Shown piece by piece: positions 43,137 through 52,449 of a stretch of DNA of 64,000 nucleotides. Origin of the DNA: Streptomyces zagrosensis (GTDB lineage Bacteria > Actinomycetota > Actinomycetes > Streptomycetales > Streptomycetaceae). The notes under the pieces are model-generated. The model ran no database searches and was not told the origin of the DNA. It worked only from the letters and a program-made list of their open reading frames with translations. The position numbers and the translations under genes were made by a program. The DNA is taken from contig NZ_JACHJL010000014.1 in the NCBI RefSeq assembly GCF_014203645.1, forward strand, positions 62,001 through 126,000, written 5' to 3'. Position 1 is the stretch's first letter, and each line of letters opens with the position of its first letter.

Positions 43137-45293
43137 ATGTACCCGCTGGAACCGGACGATCCCCGTGGCATCGGCGCGTACCGGCTGCTGCGGCGCCTTG
43201 GCGCGGGCGGGATGGGCCGGGTGTACCTGGGCCGCAGCGTGGGCGGACGTACCGTCGCCGTGAAGGTCGTCCATCCGCACTTCGCGATGGATGCCCAGTT
43301 CCGGGCCCGCTTTCGGCGCGAGGTGGAGGCGGCCAGACGGGTGGGCGGTGCCTGGACGGCGCCCGTACTCGACGCCGACCCGGACGCGTCCGTGCCCTGG
43401 GTGGCCACCGGCTATGTCGCGGGCCCCTCGCTGACCCAGGCCGTCGAAGAGATGGGCGCGCTGCCCGAGGAATGCGTACGCACGCTCGGCGCGAGCCTGG
43501 CCGAGGCGTTGGTTGCCGTGCACGGGCTCGGCCTGGTGCACCGCGACGTCAAGCCGTCGAACGTACTCCTCGCCCTGGACGGCCCCCGCCTGATCGACTT
43601 CGGCATCACCCGCGCCATCGACGGCACGGCCTCCCTCACCTCCACCGGCGTCTCCATCGGCTCGCCCGGCTATATGTCGCCCGAGCAGATCCTTGGCAAG
43701 GGCGCCACCGAGGCCGCCGATATCTTCTCGCTGGGCGCGGTCCTGGCGTACGCGGCCACCGGGCGCAGCCCCTTCCCCGGCGACTCCTCCGCCGCGCTGC
43801 TGTATCGCGTGGTTCACGAGGAGCCGGAGTTCGGGGCGCAACTCGTCGGCGAGCTGCGGGAGGTGGTCGCCTCCTGTCTGGTCAAGGACCCCGCCGGTCG
43901 CCCCACTCCGGCCGAGCTCGCCCGCCGGCTGGCCCCGGATGGTGGCGCGGCCGGGCTGGTGCGCACCGGGTGGTTGCCCGCCCCACTGCTGGAGGGTGCC
44001 AGCCGCCGCGCCATGGAACTGCTCGATCTGGAGGGGGAGCCGCCGGTTCCGTACGGCCCTGGGTCGGCGGGATCGGGGCCGGCGAGTCCCGAGGCAGCCT
44101 GGCCGGTCGCGGGAGGCGGAGCCGATGTAGGCGGCGTCTCAGCGGCGGTCGGCACGGAGGCCGCGGGCCCCCAGACGGTGGGCGTGGACACGGGCGTACC
44201 GGTGGGGGCGTCCGGCGCGGACGGCACTCGCAGCGGCGGCGGGGCCAGTACGGCAGGCGAGGCTAGCGGGACCGGTGGGGCTGGCGGGACCGGTGGGGCT
44301 GGCAGTGCTGGCAGTGCTGGTGGCACCAGCGGGGCCGAGGCCGCGGGGGGCTCGGCCGGCCAGGCGTACGGGGCGTTTGGGCCGCCCGACCCCTCGTACG
44401 GTGGTGCCGCGCACGGCGGAAACACGCACGGCGGGGACGCGCACGACGGTGCCGCGCACGGTACGGCCGGGCGCCCGGGCGGCGCGAGCATGGTCGCCCC
44501 GCCTTCACCGCGCCAGTCCCCGGACGGCGCGAGCCAGAGCCTCGCCATGGGATCGGGTACGGACACGGCAGCCGATGGGGCTCGGCCCCGCCCGGCTGTG
44601 GGGCAGGCCGCGATGGCGAGCGTGAGCACGGCCACCGGGTTGCGCTCGGCAGGGGACGGGCAGCGCGAGCAGCGCCGGATGGCGCTCACGGCCGCGTTCG
44701 GACGGCGGAATCGGCCGAAGTGGGTGAGTTGCTCGTTGGTGCTCTCGGTCGCGGGCGCGCTCGCGGCGGCGACGACGGTGGCGTTCGTCTTCCAACTGCT
44801 GCCGGGCAGCGGTGGCGGGGACGACACCAACGCGGGTGACAGCAAGCCGAGCCAAGCACCCTCGCCCGGCTCCTCTTCTTCATCGGATGAGACCAGCAGC
44901 CCGAAGGAAACCGACAGCCCGGCAGCCGCCAGGGACAACGTGCCGAAGGAGTTGATCGGCACCTGGACGGGCCCCATCTACGCCAAGGGGAAGTACAACG
45001 GCGAGCACACCGCCACCGTCAGGCAGGGCCGCAAGGGCTCCATCGTCGTCAAGGCCGTGAACGACGTCTTCGGCCAGAAGTGCTTCGCCGAGGGCAGGCT
45101 GATCTCGGTGACGGAAGGGAACACCCGGCTGACGATCACCGAGCTCACCGACGAGTCGCAGGGCAGCGCCTCGTTCCTGTGCACGGGGGTCACCGCCGAG
45201 GCCACGTACACGCTGGACGAGGGCAAGCTCGTCTACAAGTCCAAGGACGAGGCGGGTGGCCGGCCCACGGCTCGGATGAACAAGAAGCCCTAG
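43137..45293 (+). CDS. Transmembrane Ser/Thr protein kinase
   Basis: A 718-residue PknB-type kinase. The kinase domain spans about residues 15-270: glycine loop GAGGMGRVYLG, Lys43 in VAVKVV, catalytic Asp137 in HRDVKPSNV, Asp154 in DFG, and SPGYMSPEQ. A Gly/Ala/Ser-rich linker of ~240 residues (GGAGGTGGAGSAGSAG type) follows. A membrane helix at about 530-555 (SLVLSVAGALAAATTVAFVF) leads to a small extracytoplasmic domain of ~150 residues (KELIGTWTGPIYAKGKYNG, with two cysteines) in place of PASTA repeats. This outer domain is probably the sensor. ATG 43137 is preceded by GGAGGGGGAGG. Confidence 0.93.
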   Translation: MYPLEPDDPRGIGAYRLLRRLGAGGMGRVYLGRSVGGRTVAVKVVHPHFAMDAQFRARFRREVEAARRVGGAWTAPVLDADPDASVPWVATGYVAGPSLTQAVEEMGALPEECVRTLGASLAEALVAVHGLGLVHRDVKPSNVLLALDGPRLIDFGITRAIDGTASLTSTGVSIGSPGYMSPEQILGKGATEAADIFSLGAVLAYAATGRSPFPGDSSAALLYRVVHEEPEFGAQLVGELREVVASCLVKDPAGRPTPAELARRLAPDGGAAGLVRTGWLPAPLLEGASRRAMELLDLEGEPPVPYGPGSAGSGPASPEAAWPVAGGGADVGGVSAAVGTEAAGPQTVGVDTGVPVGASGADGTRSGGGASTAGEASGTGGAGGTGGAGSAGSAGGTSGAEAAGGSAGQAYGAFGPPDPSYGGAAHGGNTHGGDAHDGAAHGTAGRPGGASMVAPPSPRQSPDGASQSLAMGSGTDTAADGARPRPAVGQAAMASVSTATGLRSAGDGQREQRRMALTAAFGRRNRPKWVSCSLVLSVAGALAAATTVAFVFQLLPGSGGGDDTNAGDSKPSQAPSPGSSSSSDETSSPKETDSPAAARDNVPKELIGTWTGPIYAKGKYNGEHTATVRQGRKGSIVVKAVNDVFGQKCFAEGRLISVTEGNTRLTITELTDESQGSASFLCTGVTAEATYTLDEGKLVYKSKDEAGGRPTARMNKKP

Positions 45294-45453
45294 CCGGTAG
45301 GCACCCAACCCCGTAGCCGGTACGCACCCCGCCCCGCCCCGCACCCCGGCACGGCCCCGCTTTCACGCCGCCTTGCCGGCCGCAGACGGACGCGTCGGAC
45401 CCCTGGCGTACGCTGGATCAGTCCGTACGTAACCCTCCGGAAGGGACGCCCCG

Positions 45454-46653
45454 GTGGCGGAGAACGCCGATTTGCAGCCCGTCCTCGACCGCGCCGCAGG
45501 TGGCGGTCGGATCACCCCGGAGGAGGCGCTCGACCTCTACCGGTCCGCGCCTCTGCACGCGCTCGGCGCAGCCGCCGACGCCGCGCGCCGCCGGCGCTAC
45601 GCGGGAACCGAGCACATCGCGACGTACATCATCGAGCGGAACATCAACTACACCAACCTCTGTGTGACGGCCTGCAAGTTCTGCGCGTTCTACGCGGCGC
45701 CCAAGGACACTGAAAAGGGCTGGACCCGCGACCTGGACGACATTTTGCGGCGCTGTGCCGAGACGGTCGCACTCGGCGGCACGCAGATCATGTTCCAGGG
45801 CGGCCACCACCCGGACTTCGGCGTCGAGTATTACGAGGAGAACTTCGCGGCGATCAAGAAGGCGTACCCGCAGCTGGTGATCCACTCGCTGGGCGCTTCG
45901 GAGATCGACCACATGGCCCGGATCTCCGGTGTCTCCGCCGATGAGGCCATTCGCCGCATCCACGCCGCGGGGCTCGACTCGTTCGCCGGCGCGGGCGCCG
46001 AGCTGCTGCCGGCCAGGCCGCGCAAGGCCATCGCGCCGCTCAAGGAGTCGGGCGAACGCTGGCTGGAGATCATGGAGATCGCCCACAACCTCGGTGTCGA
46101 GTCCACCTCCACCATGCTGATGGGCACCGGCGAGACCAACGCCGAGCGGATCGAGCACCTGCGTATGATCCGTGACGTCCAGGACCGCACCGGCGGCTTC
46201 CGCGCCTTCATCCCGTACACGTACCAGCCCGAGAACAACCACCTGAAGGGCCAGACGCAGGCCACGCTCTTCGAGTACCTGCGGATGATCGCCATCGCGC
46301 GGCTCTTCCTCGACAACGTGGCGCACATCCAGGGCTCGTGGCTGACCACAGGCAAGGAGGTCGGCCAGCTCTCGCTGCACTACGGGGCGGACGACCTGGG
46401 CTCGATCATGCTGGAGGAGAACGTGGTCTCCTCGGCCGGGGCCAAGCACCGCTCCAACCGGATGGAGATCATTGATCTGATCCGCAAGGCGGACCGGGTG
46501 CCGGCCCAGCGCGCCACCACCTACGAGCACTTGGTGGTGCACGACGACCCGGCCAATGACCCGGTGGACGACAAGGTCTTCTCACACCTGTCCTCGACCG
46601 CGATCGAGGGCGGCACGGCACATCCCGAGCTCAAACTCATCGAAGCCCGCTGA
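45454..46653 (+). CDS. mqnC: Cyclic dehypoxanthinyl futalosine synthase
   Basis: A 399-residue radical SAM enzyme with CVTACKFC (Cys70, Cys74, Cys77) following RNINYTNL, then GGTQIMFQGGHHPDFGVEYYE, FAGAGAELLPARPRKAIAP and TTGKEVGQLSLHYGADDLGS. It cyclises dehypoxanthinyl futalosine. GTG 45454 has an upstream GGAAGGGA. It is followed closely by the degenerate amidohydrolase gene and then menG. Confidence 0.95.
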   Translation: MAENADLQPVLDRAAGGGRITPEEALDLYRSAPLHALGAAADAARRRRYAGTEHIATYIIERNINYTNLCVTACKFCAFYAAPKDTEKGWTRDLDDILRRCAETVALGGTQIMFQGGHHPDFGVEYYEENFAAIKKAYPQLVIHSLGASEIDHMARISGVSADEAIRRIHAAGLDSFAGAGAELLPARPRKAIAPLKESGERWLEIMEIAHNLGVESTSTMLMGTGETNAERIEHLRMIRDVQDRTGGFRAFIPYTYQPENNHLKGQTQATLFEYLRMIAIARLFLDNVAHIQGSWLTTGKEVGQLSLHYGADDLGSIMLEENVVSSAGAKHRSNRMEIIDLIRKADRVPAQRATTYEHLVVHDDPANDPVDDKVFSHLSSTAIEGGTAHPELKLIEAR

Positions 46654-46693
46654 TCCGGGGCCGGGTGGGGCCGGGGCGGCTGGAGGCCGAAGC

Positions 46694-47359
46694 GTGCTGA
46701 CGATTCATGGGGCCGAGCTGCTGCTGACGGGCCCGGGGGCGGAGCCCGTTGTGGACGGGGCGGTCGTGGTGGACGGCGCGCGCATAGCGTCGGTCGGCCC
46801 GTACGAGGAGATGGCGGCCGAGCACCCGGGGGCGCGCGTACGGCGCTGGCCCGGGTTGCTCACGCCGGGGTTGCTCAACGCGCACGCGCCGGCGCTCTTG
46901 GAGGCCGCGTACCACCCCGACCCGCGCGAGGAGGAGCAACTCGGCAGCGAGCCGCTCGCCGACCCGGCGGCGCTGGCCGGTCTTGAGCTGGCCGACGCAC
47001 GGTGGGGCGAGTCCGCGCGCCGGGGCACCCAGCGGATGCTGCGGCACGGGACGACGGCGGTGGCGGGCCCGTTCGAGCGGCCTTCGGTCCGTACGGCGGT
47101 GGCCCGGGCGGGCCTCGTGGTGATCGCGGGGCCTCGCGCGACGGTTCCTGCCCCCGCCGAACGGGTCTCGCTCGATCCGATCGCCGCGCTGCCGGCAGGC
47201 ACCTCGCCCGAGACGGCCTTCACCGGCCCGCTGGCGCCCGGAGCCCGGGCGGACTTCGCGGTGTTCGCGGTCCCGCTGATGGCGGACTTGGCGAAACAGG
47301 GCGCGGTGAGCTGCGTTGCCACGGTGCTGGACGGACGGCTGGTCTTCCGCCGCCGCTGA
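46694..47359 (+). CDS. Truncated amidohydrolase (imidazolonepropionase-like), metal site degenerate
   Basis: A 221-residue protein, about half the length of a full amidohydrolase. GTG 46694 follows a TGGAGG site. It has the N-terminal beta-sandwich half (VDGAVVVDGARIASVGPYEEM), then GLLTPGLLNAHAPALLEAA where active members have an HxH metal pair (only one His here), a helix block, and the C-terminal closing strand (GPLAPGARADFAVFAVP...VATVLDGRLVFRR). Most of the catalytic barrel is missing. It lies 40 bases after mqnC in the menaquinone run. A structural or regulatory role is possible; aminofutalosine deaminase activity is unlikely given the missing ligands. Confidence 0.75.
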   Translation: MLTIHGAELLLTGPGAEPVVDGAVVVDGARIASVGPYEEMAAEHPGARVRRWPGLLTPGLLNAHAPALLEAAYHPDPREEEQLGSEPLADPAALAGLELADARWGESARRGTQRMLRHGTTAVAGPFERPSVRTAVARAGLVVIAGPRATVPAPAERVSLDPIAALPAGTSPETAFTGPLAPGARADFAVFAVPLMADLAKQGAVSCVATVLDGRLVFRRR

Positions 47360-47399
47360 GGCATGTGCCTCCGTGGGGCCCCGCCTCCCTAGGGTCTTT

Positions 47400-47433
47400 G
47401 CCCCCGGCGAGGTGTGGGCCCTTCGCCGGGGGC
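47400..47433 (+). terminator. Terminator before menG
   Basis: Perfect 11-base arms, GCCCCCGGCGA (47400-47410) and its complement (47423-47433), around a 12-base loop. It is 40 bases after the amidohydrolase stop and implies menG has its own promoter. Confidence 0.65.
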
Positions 47434-47511
47434 TTGCGCCTCGGTTACGGCTCGCGCCGCCCGGGTGACCCGCGGAGGAGGCCCGGGGCGGCCGGGTGAA
47501 CAATGGGAAGC

Positions 47512-48216
47512 GTGACCCGAGCATCCCTGGACAAGCAGCCGCACGAAGTCGCCGCGATGTTCGACGACGTGGCGGCCAACTACGACCTGACGAACGACGT
47601 GCTGTCGCTCGGGCAGTCCCGACTGTGGCGCAGGGCGGTCGCGCGCGCCGTGGACGCGCGCCCGGGGGAGCGGGTGCTCGACCTGGCCGCGGGTACGGGA
47701 ACGTCATCGCTGCCGTTCACGGCCGCCGGTGCGTACGTGGTGCCCTGTGACTTCTCGCTGGGCATGCTGCGGGCGGGCAAGAAGCGGAACCCGTTCCTCC
47801 CGCTGACGGCAGGCGACGCCACGCGGCTGCCGTTCGCGGACGACGTCTTCGACACGGTGACGATCTCCTTCGGGCTGCGCAACATCCAGGACACCGAGGG
47901 CGCGCTGCGCGAGATGCTCCGAGTGACCAAGCCCGGGGGGAAGGTCGTCATCTGCGAGTTCAGCCAGCCGACGTGGGCGCCGTTCCGCACCGTTTACACG
48001 GAGTACCTGATGCGCGCCCTGCCGCCGGTCGCCACGGCGGTGAGCAGCAGCCCGGACGCGTACGTCTATCTCGCCGAGTCCATCCGCGCCTGGCCCGACC
48101 AACCCGGCCTCGCCGCCGCCCTTCAGCGCGCGGGCTGGACTCGGGTCGCCTGGCGCAACCTCACCGGCGGCGTGGTGGCCCTGCACCGGGGCACAAAGCC
48201 GCGCAACGTGGAGTAA
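47512..48216 (+). CDS. menG: Demethylmenaquinone methyltransferase
   Basis: A 234-residue UbiE/MenG-type SAM methyltransferase. The start VTRASLDKQPHEVAAMFDDVA (GTG 47512) is preferred; an in-frame ATG at 47503 is an alternative. Motif I is VLDLAAGTGTSS, followed by FSLGMLRAGKKR, the DTVTISFGLRNIQD motif and EMLRVTKPGGKVVICEFS. It methylates demethylmenaquinone in the final step of quinone synthesis, in line with the surrounding pathway genes. Confidence 0.93.
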   Translation: MTRASLDKQPHEVAAMFDDVAANYDLTNDVLSLGQSRLWRRAVARAVDARPGERVLDLAAGTGTSSLPFTAAGAYVVPCDFSLGMLRAGKKRNPFLPLTAGDATRLPFADDVFDTVTISFGLRNIQDTEGALREMLRVTKPGGKVVICEFSQPTWAPFRTVYTEYLMRALPPVATAVSSSPDAYVYLAESIRAWPDQPGLAAALQRAGWTRVAWRNLTGGVVALHRGTKPRNVE

Positions 48217-48448
48217 GTGGGGCCGGTAGGGGCGGCAGCCACGGAGCGGCGGCGGCGGGGTGGCGCGGGGTTACCTCGCCGGAGGGCGCGAAGGGGCGCA
48301 CAGGAGTGCGGAGGGGCGCGTCGGGCGCAGGCGGGGCTGGTCATGGGGGGTCGGCCTTGCCTCGATGGGGGACGCGAAGCCCGCTCGCCGCTAGAGTGTG
48401 CGGCCACCCCCCGCCGTACCTCGCCTCGCCGAACCCACGGAGTCTCCC

Positions 48449-50050
48449 GTGCCGTCGAAGTCCTGTTCTACCTGCGGTGTCTCGGCACCCACCGACGCGC
48501 GTTTCTGCATGGGGTGTGGGTGCGACCTCCATATGGCGATCCCAGCGCCGGACATACCCGCCGACGAGGCAGGGGGGTACGCATCCGCGGAGGCGCCAAC
48601 GCAGCCTGTACCCGCCGACGCGGCAACGAAGCAACTAGCCGACGCGGCAACGAAGCAGCTAACGGCCGACGCGGTCGCGAAACACATACCCGCCGACGAG
48701 GCAGGTGACGACGCGTCCGCCGAGGACTCAGCGGACGGAACCCCGCCCGAACCTGACGGACCATCAGTTCTCCTGCCGCACACGGCACCTGACGTCGTAT
48801 CCGATGCCGTGCCATCGGAGGCGCGGACGGATGCCCATACGACCCGGATCGACGCGCGGCCCGCCGACTCGAACGCGACGGTCACCTCTCCAGTCACCCG
48901 CTCCACGACACCCCCGCCTTCCTCCCCCTCCTCTCGCATGCGGGGCCCGGTGCCGCCGCCCCCTCCGCCCGGCACACCGCTGCGCAGCGCATACGGCAGA
49001 CCGCCCGCGGCCCCAGCCGCCTCTGCCTTACCCGACTCCACCCCCGCCGCGTACGCCCCGCAGCCGCAGCCCGCGCCGCACTCCGCCGCGTACGCCGCGT
49101 CGCCCCAGCCAGGGCCGCAGACCGTGCCGCAGCCAGGGCAGCAGGCAGGACCGTACGCCGACCCCTACCCCGCGGCAGGAGGCCCCGAGGTGTCTGGAAT
49201 GTCCGGTGAGCCCAGGGAGCCCGGGACGCCGCGCAACCGGCGGCGGGTGCTGGTCTGGATGGCGGTCGGGCTGGCGGCATACGTGATCGGTGGTAGCGCC
49301 ACGGCCGGGGTGCTGGCGCTGCGGGACGACGACGAGGGCGCCGACCGCAAGACCGTCGCGGCGCAGAGCGAGTCCCCGAGCGGTGACGACCGCGACGCGA
49401 CGCCGGAACGTGGCTCGACATCCACCGCGTCATCGCCACCCCCCTCCCGATCGCCATCAGCTTCGCCGGATGGGGATGAAGGTGGCAGCTCGACGTCCCC
49501 CACAGCTCCCGCCCTTCCCTCGGGGTACCCCACCGAGCCCCCCGACCTGAATCCCGGCCCGACCAGCGCCCCACTCGATGACCCGGATGCCGGCAACCCG
49601 CCGGACGGCTACCGCACGGCGCAGGACCCGCAAGGCTTTTCGCTCGCCGTGCCCGAGGGCTGGGAACGGGAAGTGGAAGGCGGGCAGATCGACTACCGCG
49701 GGCCGGACGCCGCAGGCGACAGCGCGTATCTGCGCATCGGCATCGTGCCCGGCACCACTCAGTCGGCGATCGATCACTTCCGCGAGCTTGAGGAGATCAC
49801 GTCCTCGCGTACGCAGGACTACGCGCAGGTGGAGCTCGCGGCCAACACCTTCCAGGGACGGGCCGGCGCCCGCTGGGAGTTCACCTGGGTGGAGAAGAAG
49901 TCAGGCCGTGCGATGCACGCCATCGACCAGGCATATGTCACGGACGACGGCACGGAGTACGCGCTGTACTACCAGGGCCCAGCCGAGTCGTTCGCGACGG
50001 ACCGGGCGGCGTTCGATACGGCACTGGAGACCTGGTCGCAGGGCGGTTGA
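48449..50050 (+). CDS. Zinc-ribbon membrane protein with C-terminal extracytoplasmic domain
   Basis: A 533-residue protein from GTG 48449. It starts with a zinc ribbon (Cys6, Cys9, Cys20, Cys23 in SCSTCG...FCMGCGC). A long Ala/Pro/Asp-rich cytoplasmic linker with an internal duplication (IPADEAG ... ASAE occurs twice, and DAATKQL repeats) leads to a membrane helix at about 270-292 (VLVWMAVGLAAYVIGGSATAGVLAL). After a Ser/Pro-rich spacer, a folded C-terminal domain of ~145 residues (QGFSLAVPEGWERE to LETWSQGG) lies outside the cell. The layout resembles a kinase partner or cell-surface sensor. Function unknown. Confidence 0.8.
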   Translation: MPSKSCSTCGVSAPTDARFCMGCGCDLHMAIPAPDIPADEAGGYASAEAPTQPVPADAATKQLADAATKQLTADAVAKHIPADEAGDDASAEDSADGTPPEPDGPSVLLPHTAPDVVSDAVPSEARTDAHTTRIDARPADSNATVTSPVTRSTTPPPSSPSSRMRGPVPPPPPPGTPLRSAYGRPPAAPAASALPDSTPAAYAPQPQPAPHSAAYAASPQPGPQTVPQPGQQAGPYADPYPAAGGPEVSGMSGEPREPGTPRNRRRVLVWMAVGLAAYVIGGSATAGVLALRDDDEGADRKTVAAQSESPSGDDRDATPERGSTSTASSPPPSRSPSASPDGDEGGSSTSPTAPALPSGYPTEPPDLNPGPTSAPLDDPDAGNPPDGYRTAQDPQGFSLAVPEGWEREVEGGQIDYRGPDAAGDSAYLRIGIVPGTTQSAIDHFRELEEITSSRTQDYAQVELAANTFQGRAGARWEFTWVEKKSGRAMHAIDQAYVTDDGTEYALYYQGPAESFATDRAAFDTALETWSQGG

Positions 50051-50216
50051 GCGGGCCGACCGCGAACCGTGAATTGTGCACCCGCACAGCGCACACCCAC
50101 GTACCGCGAGCCACACACCGCGAACGGCTGCCCGCGCGGCCAAGCTGGAGGTCACAGGCCAGAGATCAAAGGTCACAGGCCAGAGGCCAGAGATCACAGG
50201 CCACAGCCCACAGGCC

Positions 50217-50258
50217 AGAGATCAGAGATCAGAGATCAGAGATCAGAGATCAGAGATC
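50217..50258. repeat. 7-bp tandem repeat, six exact units
   Basis: Six exact copies of AGAGATC, with a degenerate copy (AAAGGTC) after and looser related repeats (CACAGGCCAGAG-like) upstream to about 50140. The last unit contains the stop codon of the convergent acetyltransferase gene. Confidence 0.85.
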
Positions 50259-50763
50259 AAAGGTCGAGTCGGAAGCACGCCGCACGCGTCTTGGAGACTG
50301 GCGAGACGAACGTCTCGCTCTCCTTCATGCCCACCCGCCGGGTGACCGCTATGGAGCGCTCATTGCGCTCGGCCACCATCGCCACGACGTGCCGGATGCC
50401 CACTGCCCGGACCCGCTCCAGTGTGGTTTCGGCGGCGAGCGTCGCGTACCCCTGGCCCCAGAACGCGCGGCCGAGCCGCCAGCCGATCTCGATCTCACCC
50501 CTTGGACCCCACTCGTGCGGCCAGGGCTGCGCGCCGGTGAAGCCGATGACCTCGCCGGTGCCGTTCAGCAGGGTGTAGAGGCAGATGCCGAGGTGCTCGT
50601 GGTGGGCCCGTTGGCGGGCCGTGAACTCTTCGTAATGGGCGAGGTCATGTGAGGTGCCGCCGTGAAACTCCATGACGTCTGGGTCGTCGAAGAGCCGGTG
50701 CCAGGCAACGGCGTCCTCGGCTGTCGGCACGCGCAACTGGACAGTAGAGCCGGTAATCGGCAT
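50257..50763 (-). CDS. RimJ/RimL-type GNAT acetyltransferase
   Basis: A 168-residue protein starting MPITGSTVQLRVPTAEDAVAWHRLF. GNAT features include EIGWRLGRAFWGQGYATLAAETTLERVRAVGIRHVVAMV, where WGQGYAT is the acetyl-CoA loop, and NERSIAVTRRVGMKE. Such enzymes acetylate N-termini or small molecules. The much longer open frame upstream overlaps the geranylgeranyl reductase gene and is not coding. Its last codons and TGA lie in the 7-bp repeat array, so the C-terminus may vary by repeat number. Confidence 0.88.
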   Translation of the reverse strand: MPITGSTVQLRVPTAEDAVAWHRLFDDPDVMEFHGGTSHDLAHYEEFTARQRAHHEHLGICLYTLLNGTGEVIGFTGAQPWPHEWGPRGEIEIGWRLGRAFWGQGYATLAAETTLERVRAVGIRHVVAMVAERNERSIAVTRRVGMKESETFVSPVSKTRAACFRLDL

Positions 50764-50865
50764 CAGGGGCGCCCCTCTCACGGGTTCGAGTACGACACAT
50801 AGACTGCACTTGTCCAGTGCCCGGCGCGACCGGCACGCAGATACCGAGTCTTCGGGAGAACCTCC

Positions 50866-52449
50866 GTGAGCGAGAACGCCCCCGCCGAGACCGTCCCTTC
50901 TCAGACCGGCGCCACCGAGACCGACGGCCCAGGGAACGACGAGCCAGGGACCGGAGCCGCTGAGGCCACCGTGACCAGCGCAATCGGATCGGGCGCCACC
51001 GAGACCACCACCGGAACTGACGCCGCTGGCTCTGATGCCGCCACCGGGTCTGACGCCGAGACCGAGGCGGTCATCGGGGCCGACGCCTCCGCGGTCGCCG
51101 GCACCCCCGCGGTCGCCGGCACCTTCGCCGACTCGGCCTCGCCGTCCGCCGTCGCCGTGGGACGCGGTGCTGACGCGCTCTCCGAGCGGACCGCCGATGT
51201 GATCGTGGTCGGGGCCGGTCCGGCCGGTTCGACCACCGCGTACTACCTCGCCAAGGCCGGGCTCGACGTCCTGCTCCTGGAGAAGACGGCGTTCCCGCGC
51301 GAGAAGGTGTGCGGCGACGGCCTCACCCCGCGCGCCACCAAGCAACTCGTCGCCATGGGCATCGATATCAGCGAGGAAGCCGGCTGGTTGCGTAACCAGG
51401 GCCTGCGCATCATCAGCGGCGGCACCCGACTCCAGCTCGACTGGCCCGAGTTGGCCTCGTACCCCGATTACGGACTGGTCCGCAAGCGGGACGACTTCGA
51501 CGAGCAGTTGGCGGTGCAGGCGCAGAAGGCGGGGGCGCGACTGTACGAGCGCTGCAACGTCGGTGCGCCGATCATCGACCCGCGGACGAACCGCATCACG
51601 GGCGTGAACGCCAAGTTGGGCGAGGACAAGACCCCGGTCACCTTCCACGCCCCGCTCGTCGTCGCGGCGGACGGGAACTCCTCGCGGCTGTCCCTGGCCA
51701 TGGGCCTGCACCGCGCCGAGAACCGCCCGATGGGCGTGGCCGTACGCACCTACTTCGACAGCCCCCGCACCCAGGACGACTACCTGGAGTCGTGGCTGGA
51801 ACTGTGGGACCGGCGCGGCGACAAGCCCAACCTGCTGCCGGGTTACGGCTGGGTCTTCGGCATGGGCGACGGCACCTGCAACGTCGGCCTAGGCGTACTC
51901 AACACCTCCAAGACTTACAAGGACATGGACTGGCGCGAGGTCCTCAAGGCGTGGTGCGCCTCGATGCCCGAGGAGTGGCAGTTCACCCCCGAGCACATGA
52001 CGGGCCCCATCCGCGGCGCCGCGCTGCCGATGGCCTTCAACCGGCAGCCGCACTACACGCGCGGGCTGCTGCTCGTCGGTGACTCCGGCGGCATGGTCAA
52101 CCCGTTCAACGGTGAGGGCATCGCGTACGCCATGGAGTCGGCGCAGATCGCGTCCGATGTCATCGTCCAGGCGAAGGCCCGCCCGACCTTCGCCCAGCGC
52201 GAGGCCGCGCTTGAGCGCTACCCGCGCGTCCTGAAGGACACCTACGGCGGCTACTACACGCTCGGCCGCGCCTTCGTGAAGCTCATCGGCAATCCGAAGA
52301 TCATGAAGATCGCCACCGAGCGCGGCCTGACGCACCCGCTGCTGATGCGCTTCGTACTGAAGATGCTGGCCAACCTCACCGACCCCACGGGCGGCGACGC
52401 CATGGACCGCATCATCAACGGCCTGACCAAGGTGACACCGCGGGCGTAG
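50866..52449 (+). CDS. Geranylgeranyl reductase family flavoprotein (menaquinone reductase-like)
   Basis: A 527-residue FAD-dependent reductase. GTG 50866 opens an unusual Ala/Thr/Gly-rich extension of ~105 residues (repeats such as TGTDAAGSDAATGSDAE). The FAD-binding GAGPAG motif then begins the core (ADVIVVGAGPAGSTTAYYLAKAG), followed by EKVCGDGLTPRA, VVAADGNSS and the GDSGGMVNPFNGEGIAYAMESA motif. The family saturates isoprenoid chains and in actinobacteria reduces the menaquinone side chain, which fits the pathway genes nearby. Its stop lies at the edge of the long direct repeat (first copy). Confidence 0.92.
   Translation: MSENAPAETVPSQTGATETDGPGNDEPGTGAAEATVTSAIGSGATETTTGTDAAGSDAATGSDAETEAVIGADASAVAGTPAVAGTFADSASPSAVAVGRGADALSERTADVIVVGAGPAGSTTAYYLAKAGLDVLLLEKTAFPREKVCGDGLTPRATKQLVAMGIDISEEAGWLRNQGLRIISGGTRLQLDWPELASYPDYGLVRKRDDFDEQLAVQAQKAGARLYERCNVGAPIIDPRTNRITGVNAKLGEDKTPVTFHAPLVVAADGNSSRLSLAMGLHRAENRPMGVAVRTYFDSPRTQDDYLESWLELWDRRGDKPNLLPGYGWVFGMGDGTCNVGLGVLNTSKTYKDMDWREVLKAWCASMPEEWQFTPEHMTGPIRGAALPMAFNRQPHYTRGLLLVGDSGGMVNPFNGEGIAYAMESAQIASDVIVQAKARPTFAQREAALERYPRVLKDTYGGYYTLGRAFVKLIGNPKIMKIATERGLTHPLLMRFVLKMLANLTDPTGGDAMDRIINGLTKVTPRA

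Noticed and set aside
50217..50258. CRISPR array
   Set aside because: The repeat unit is 7 bases with no spacers, and no cas gene is near.
50764..51711. N-terminal extension of the acetyltransferase gene
   Set aside because: It overlaps the geranylgeranyl reductase gene on the other strand; the GNAT fold starts normally at 50763.
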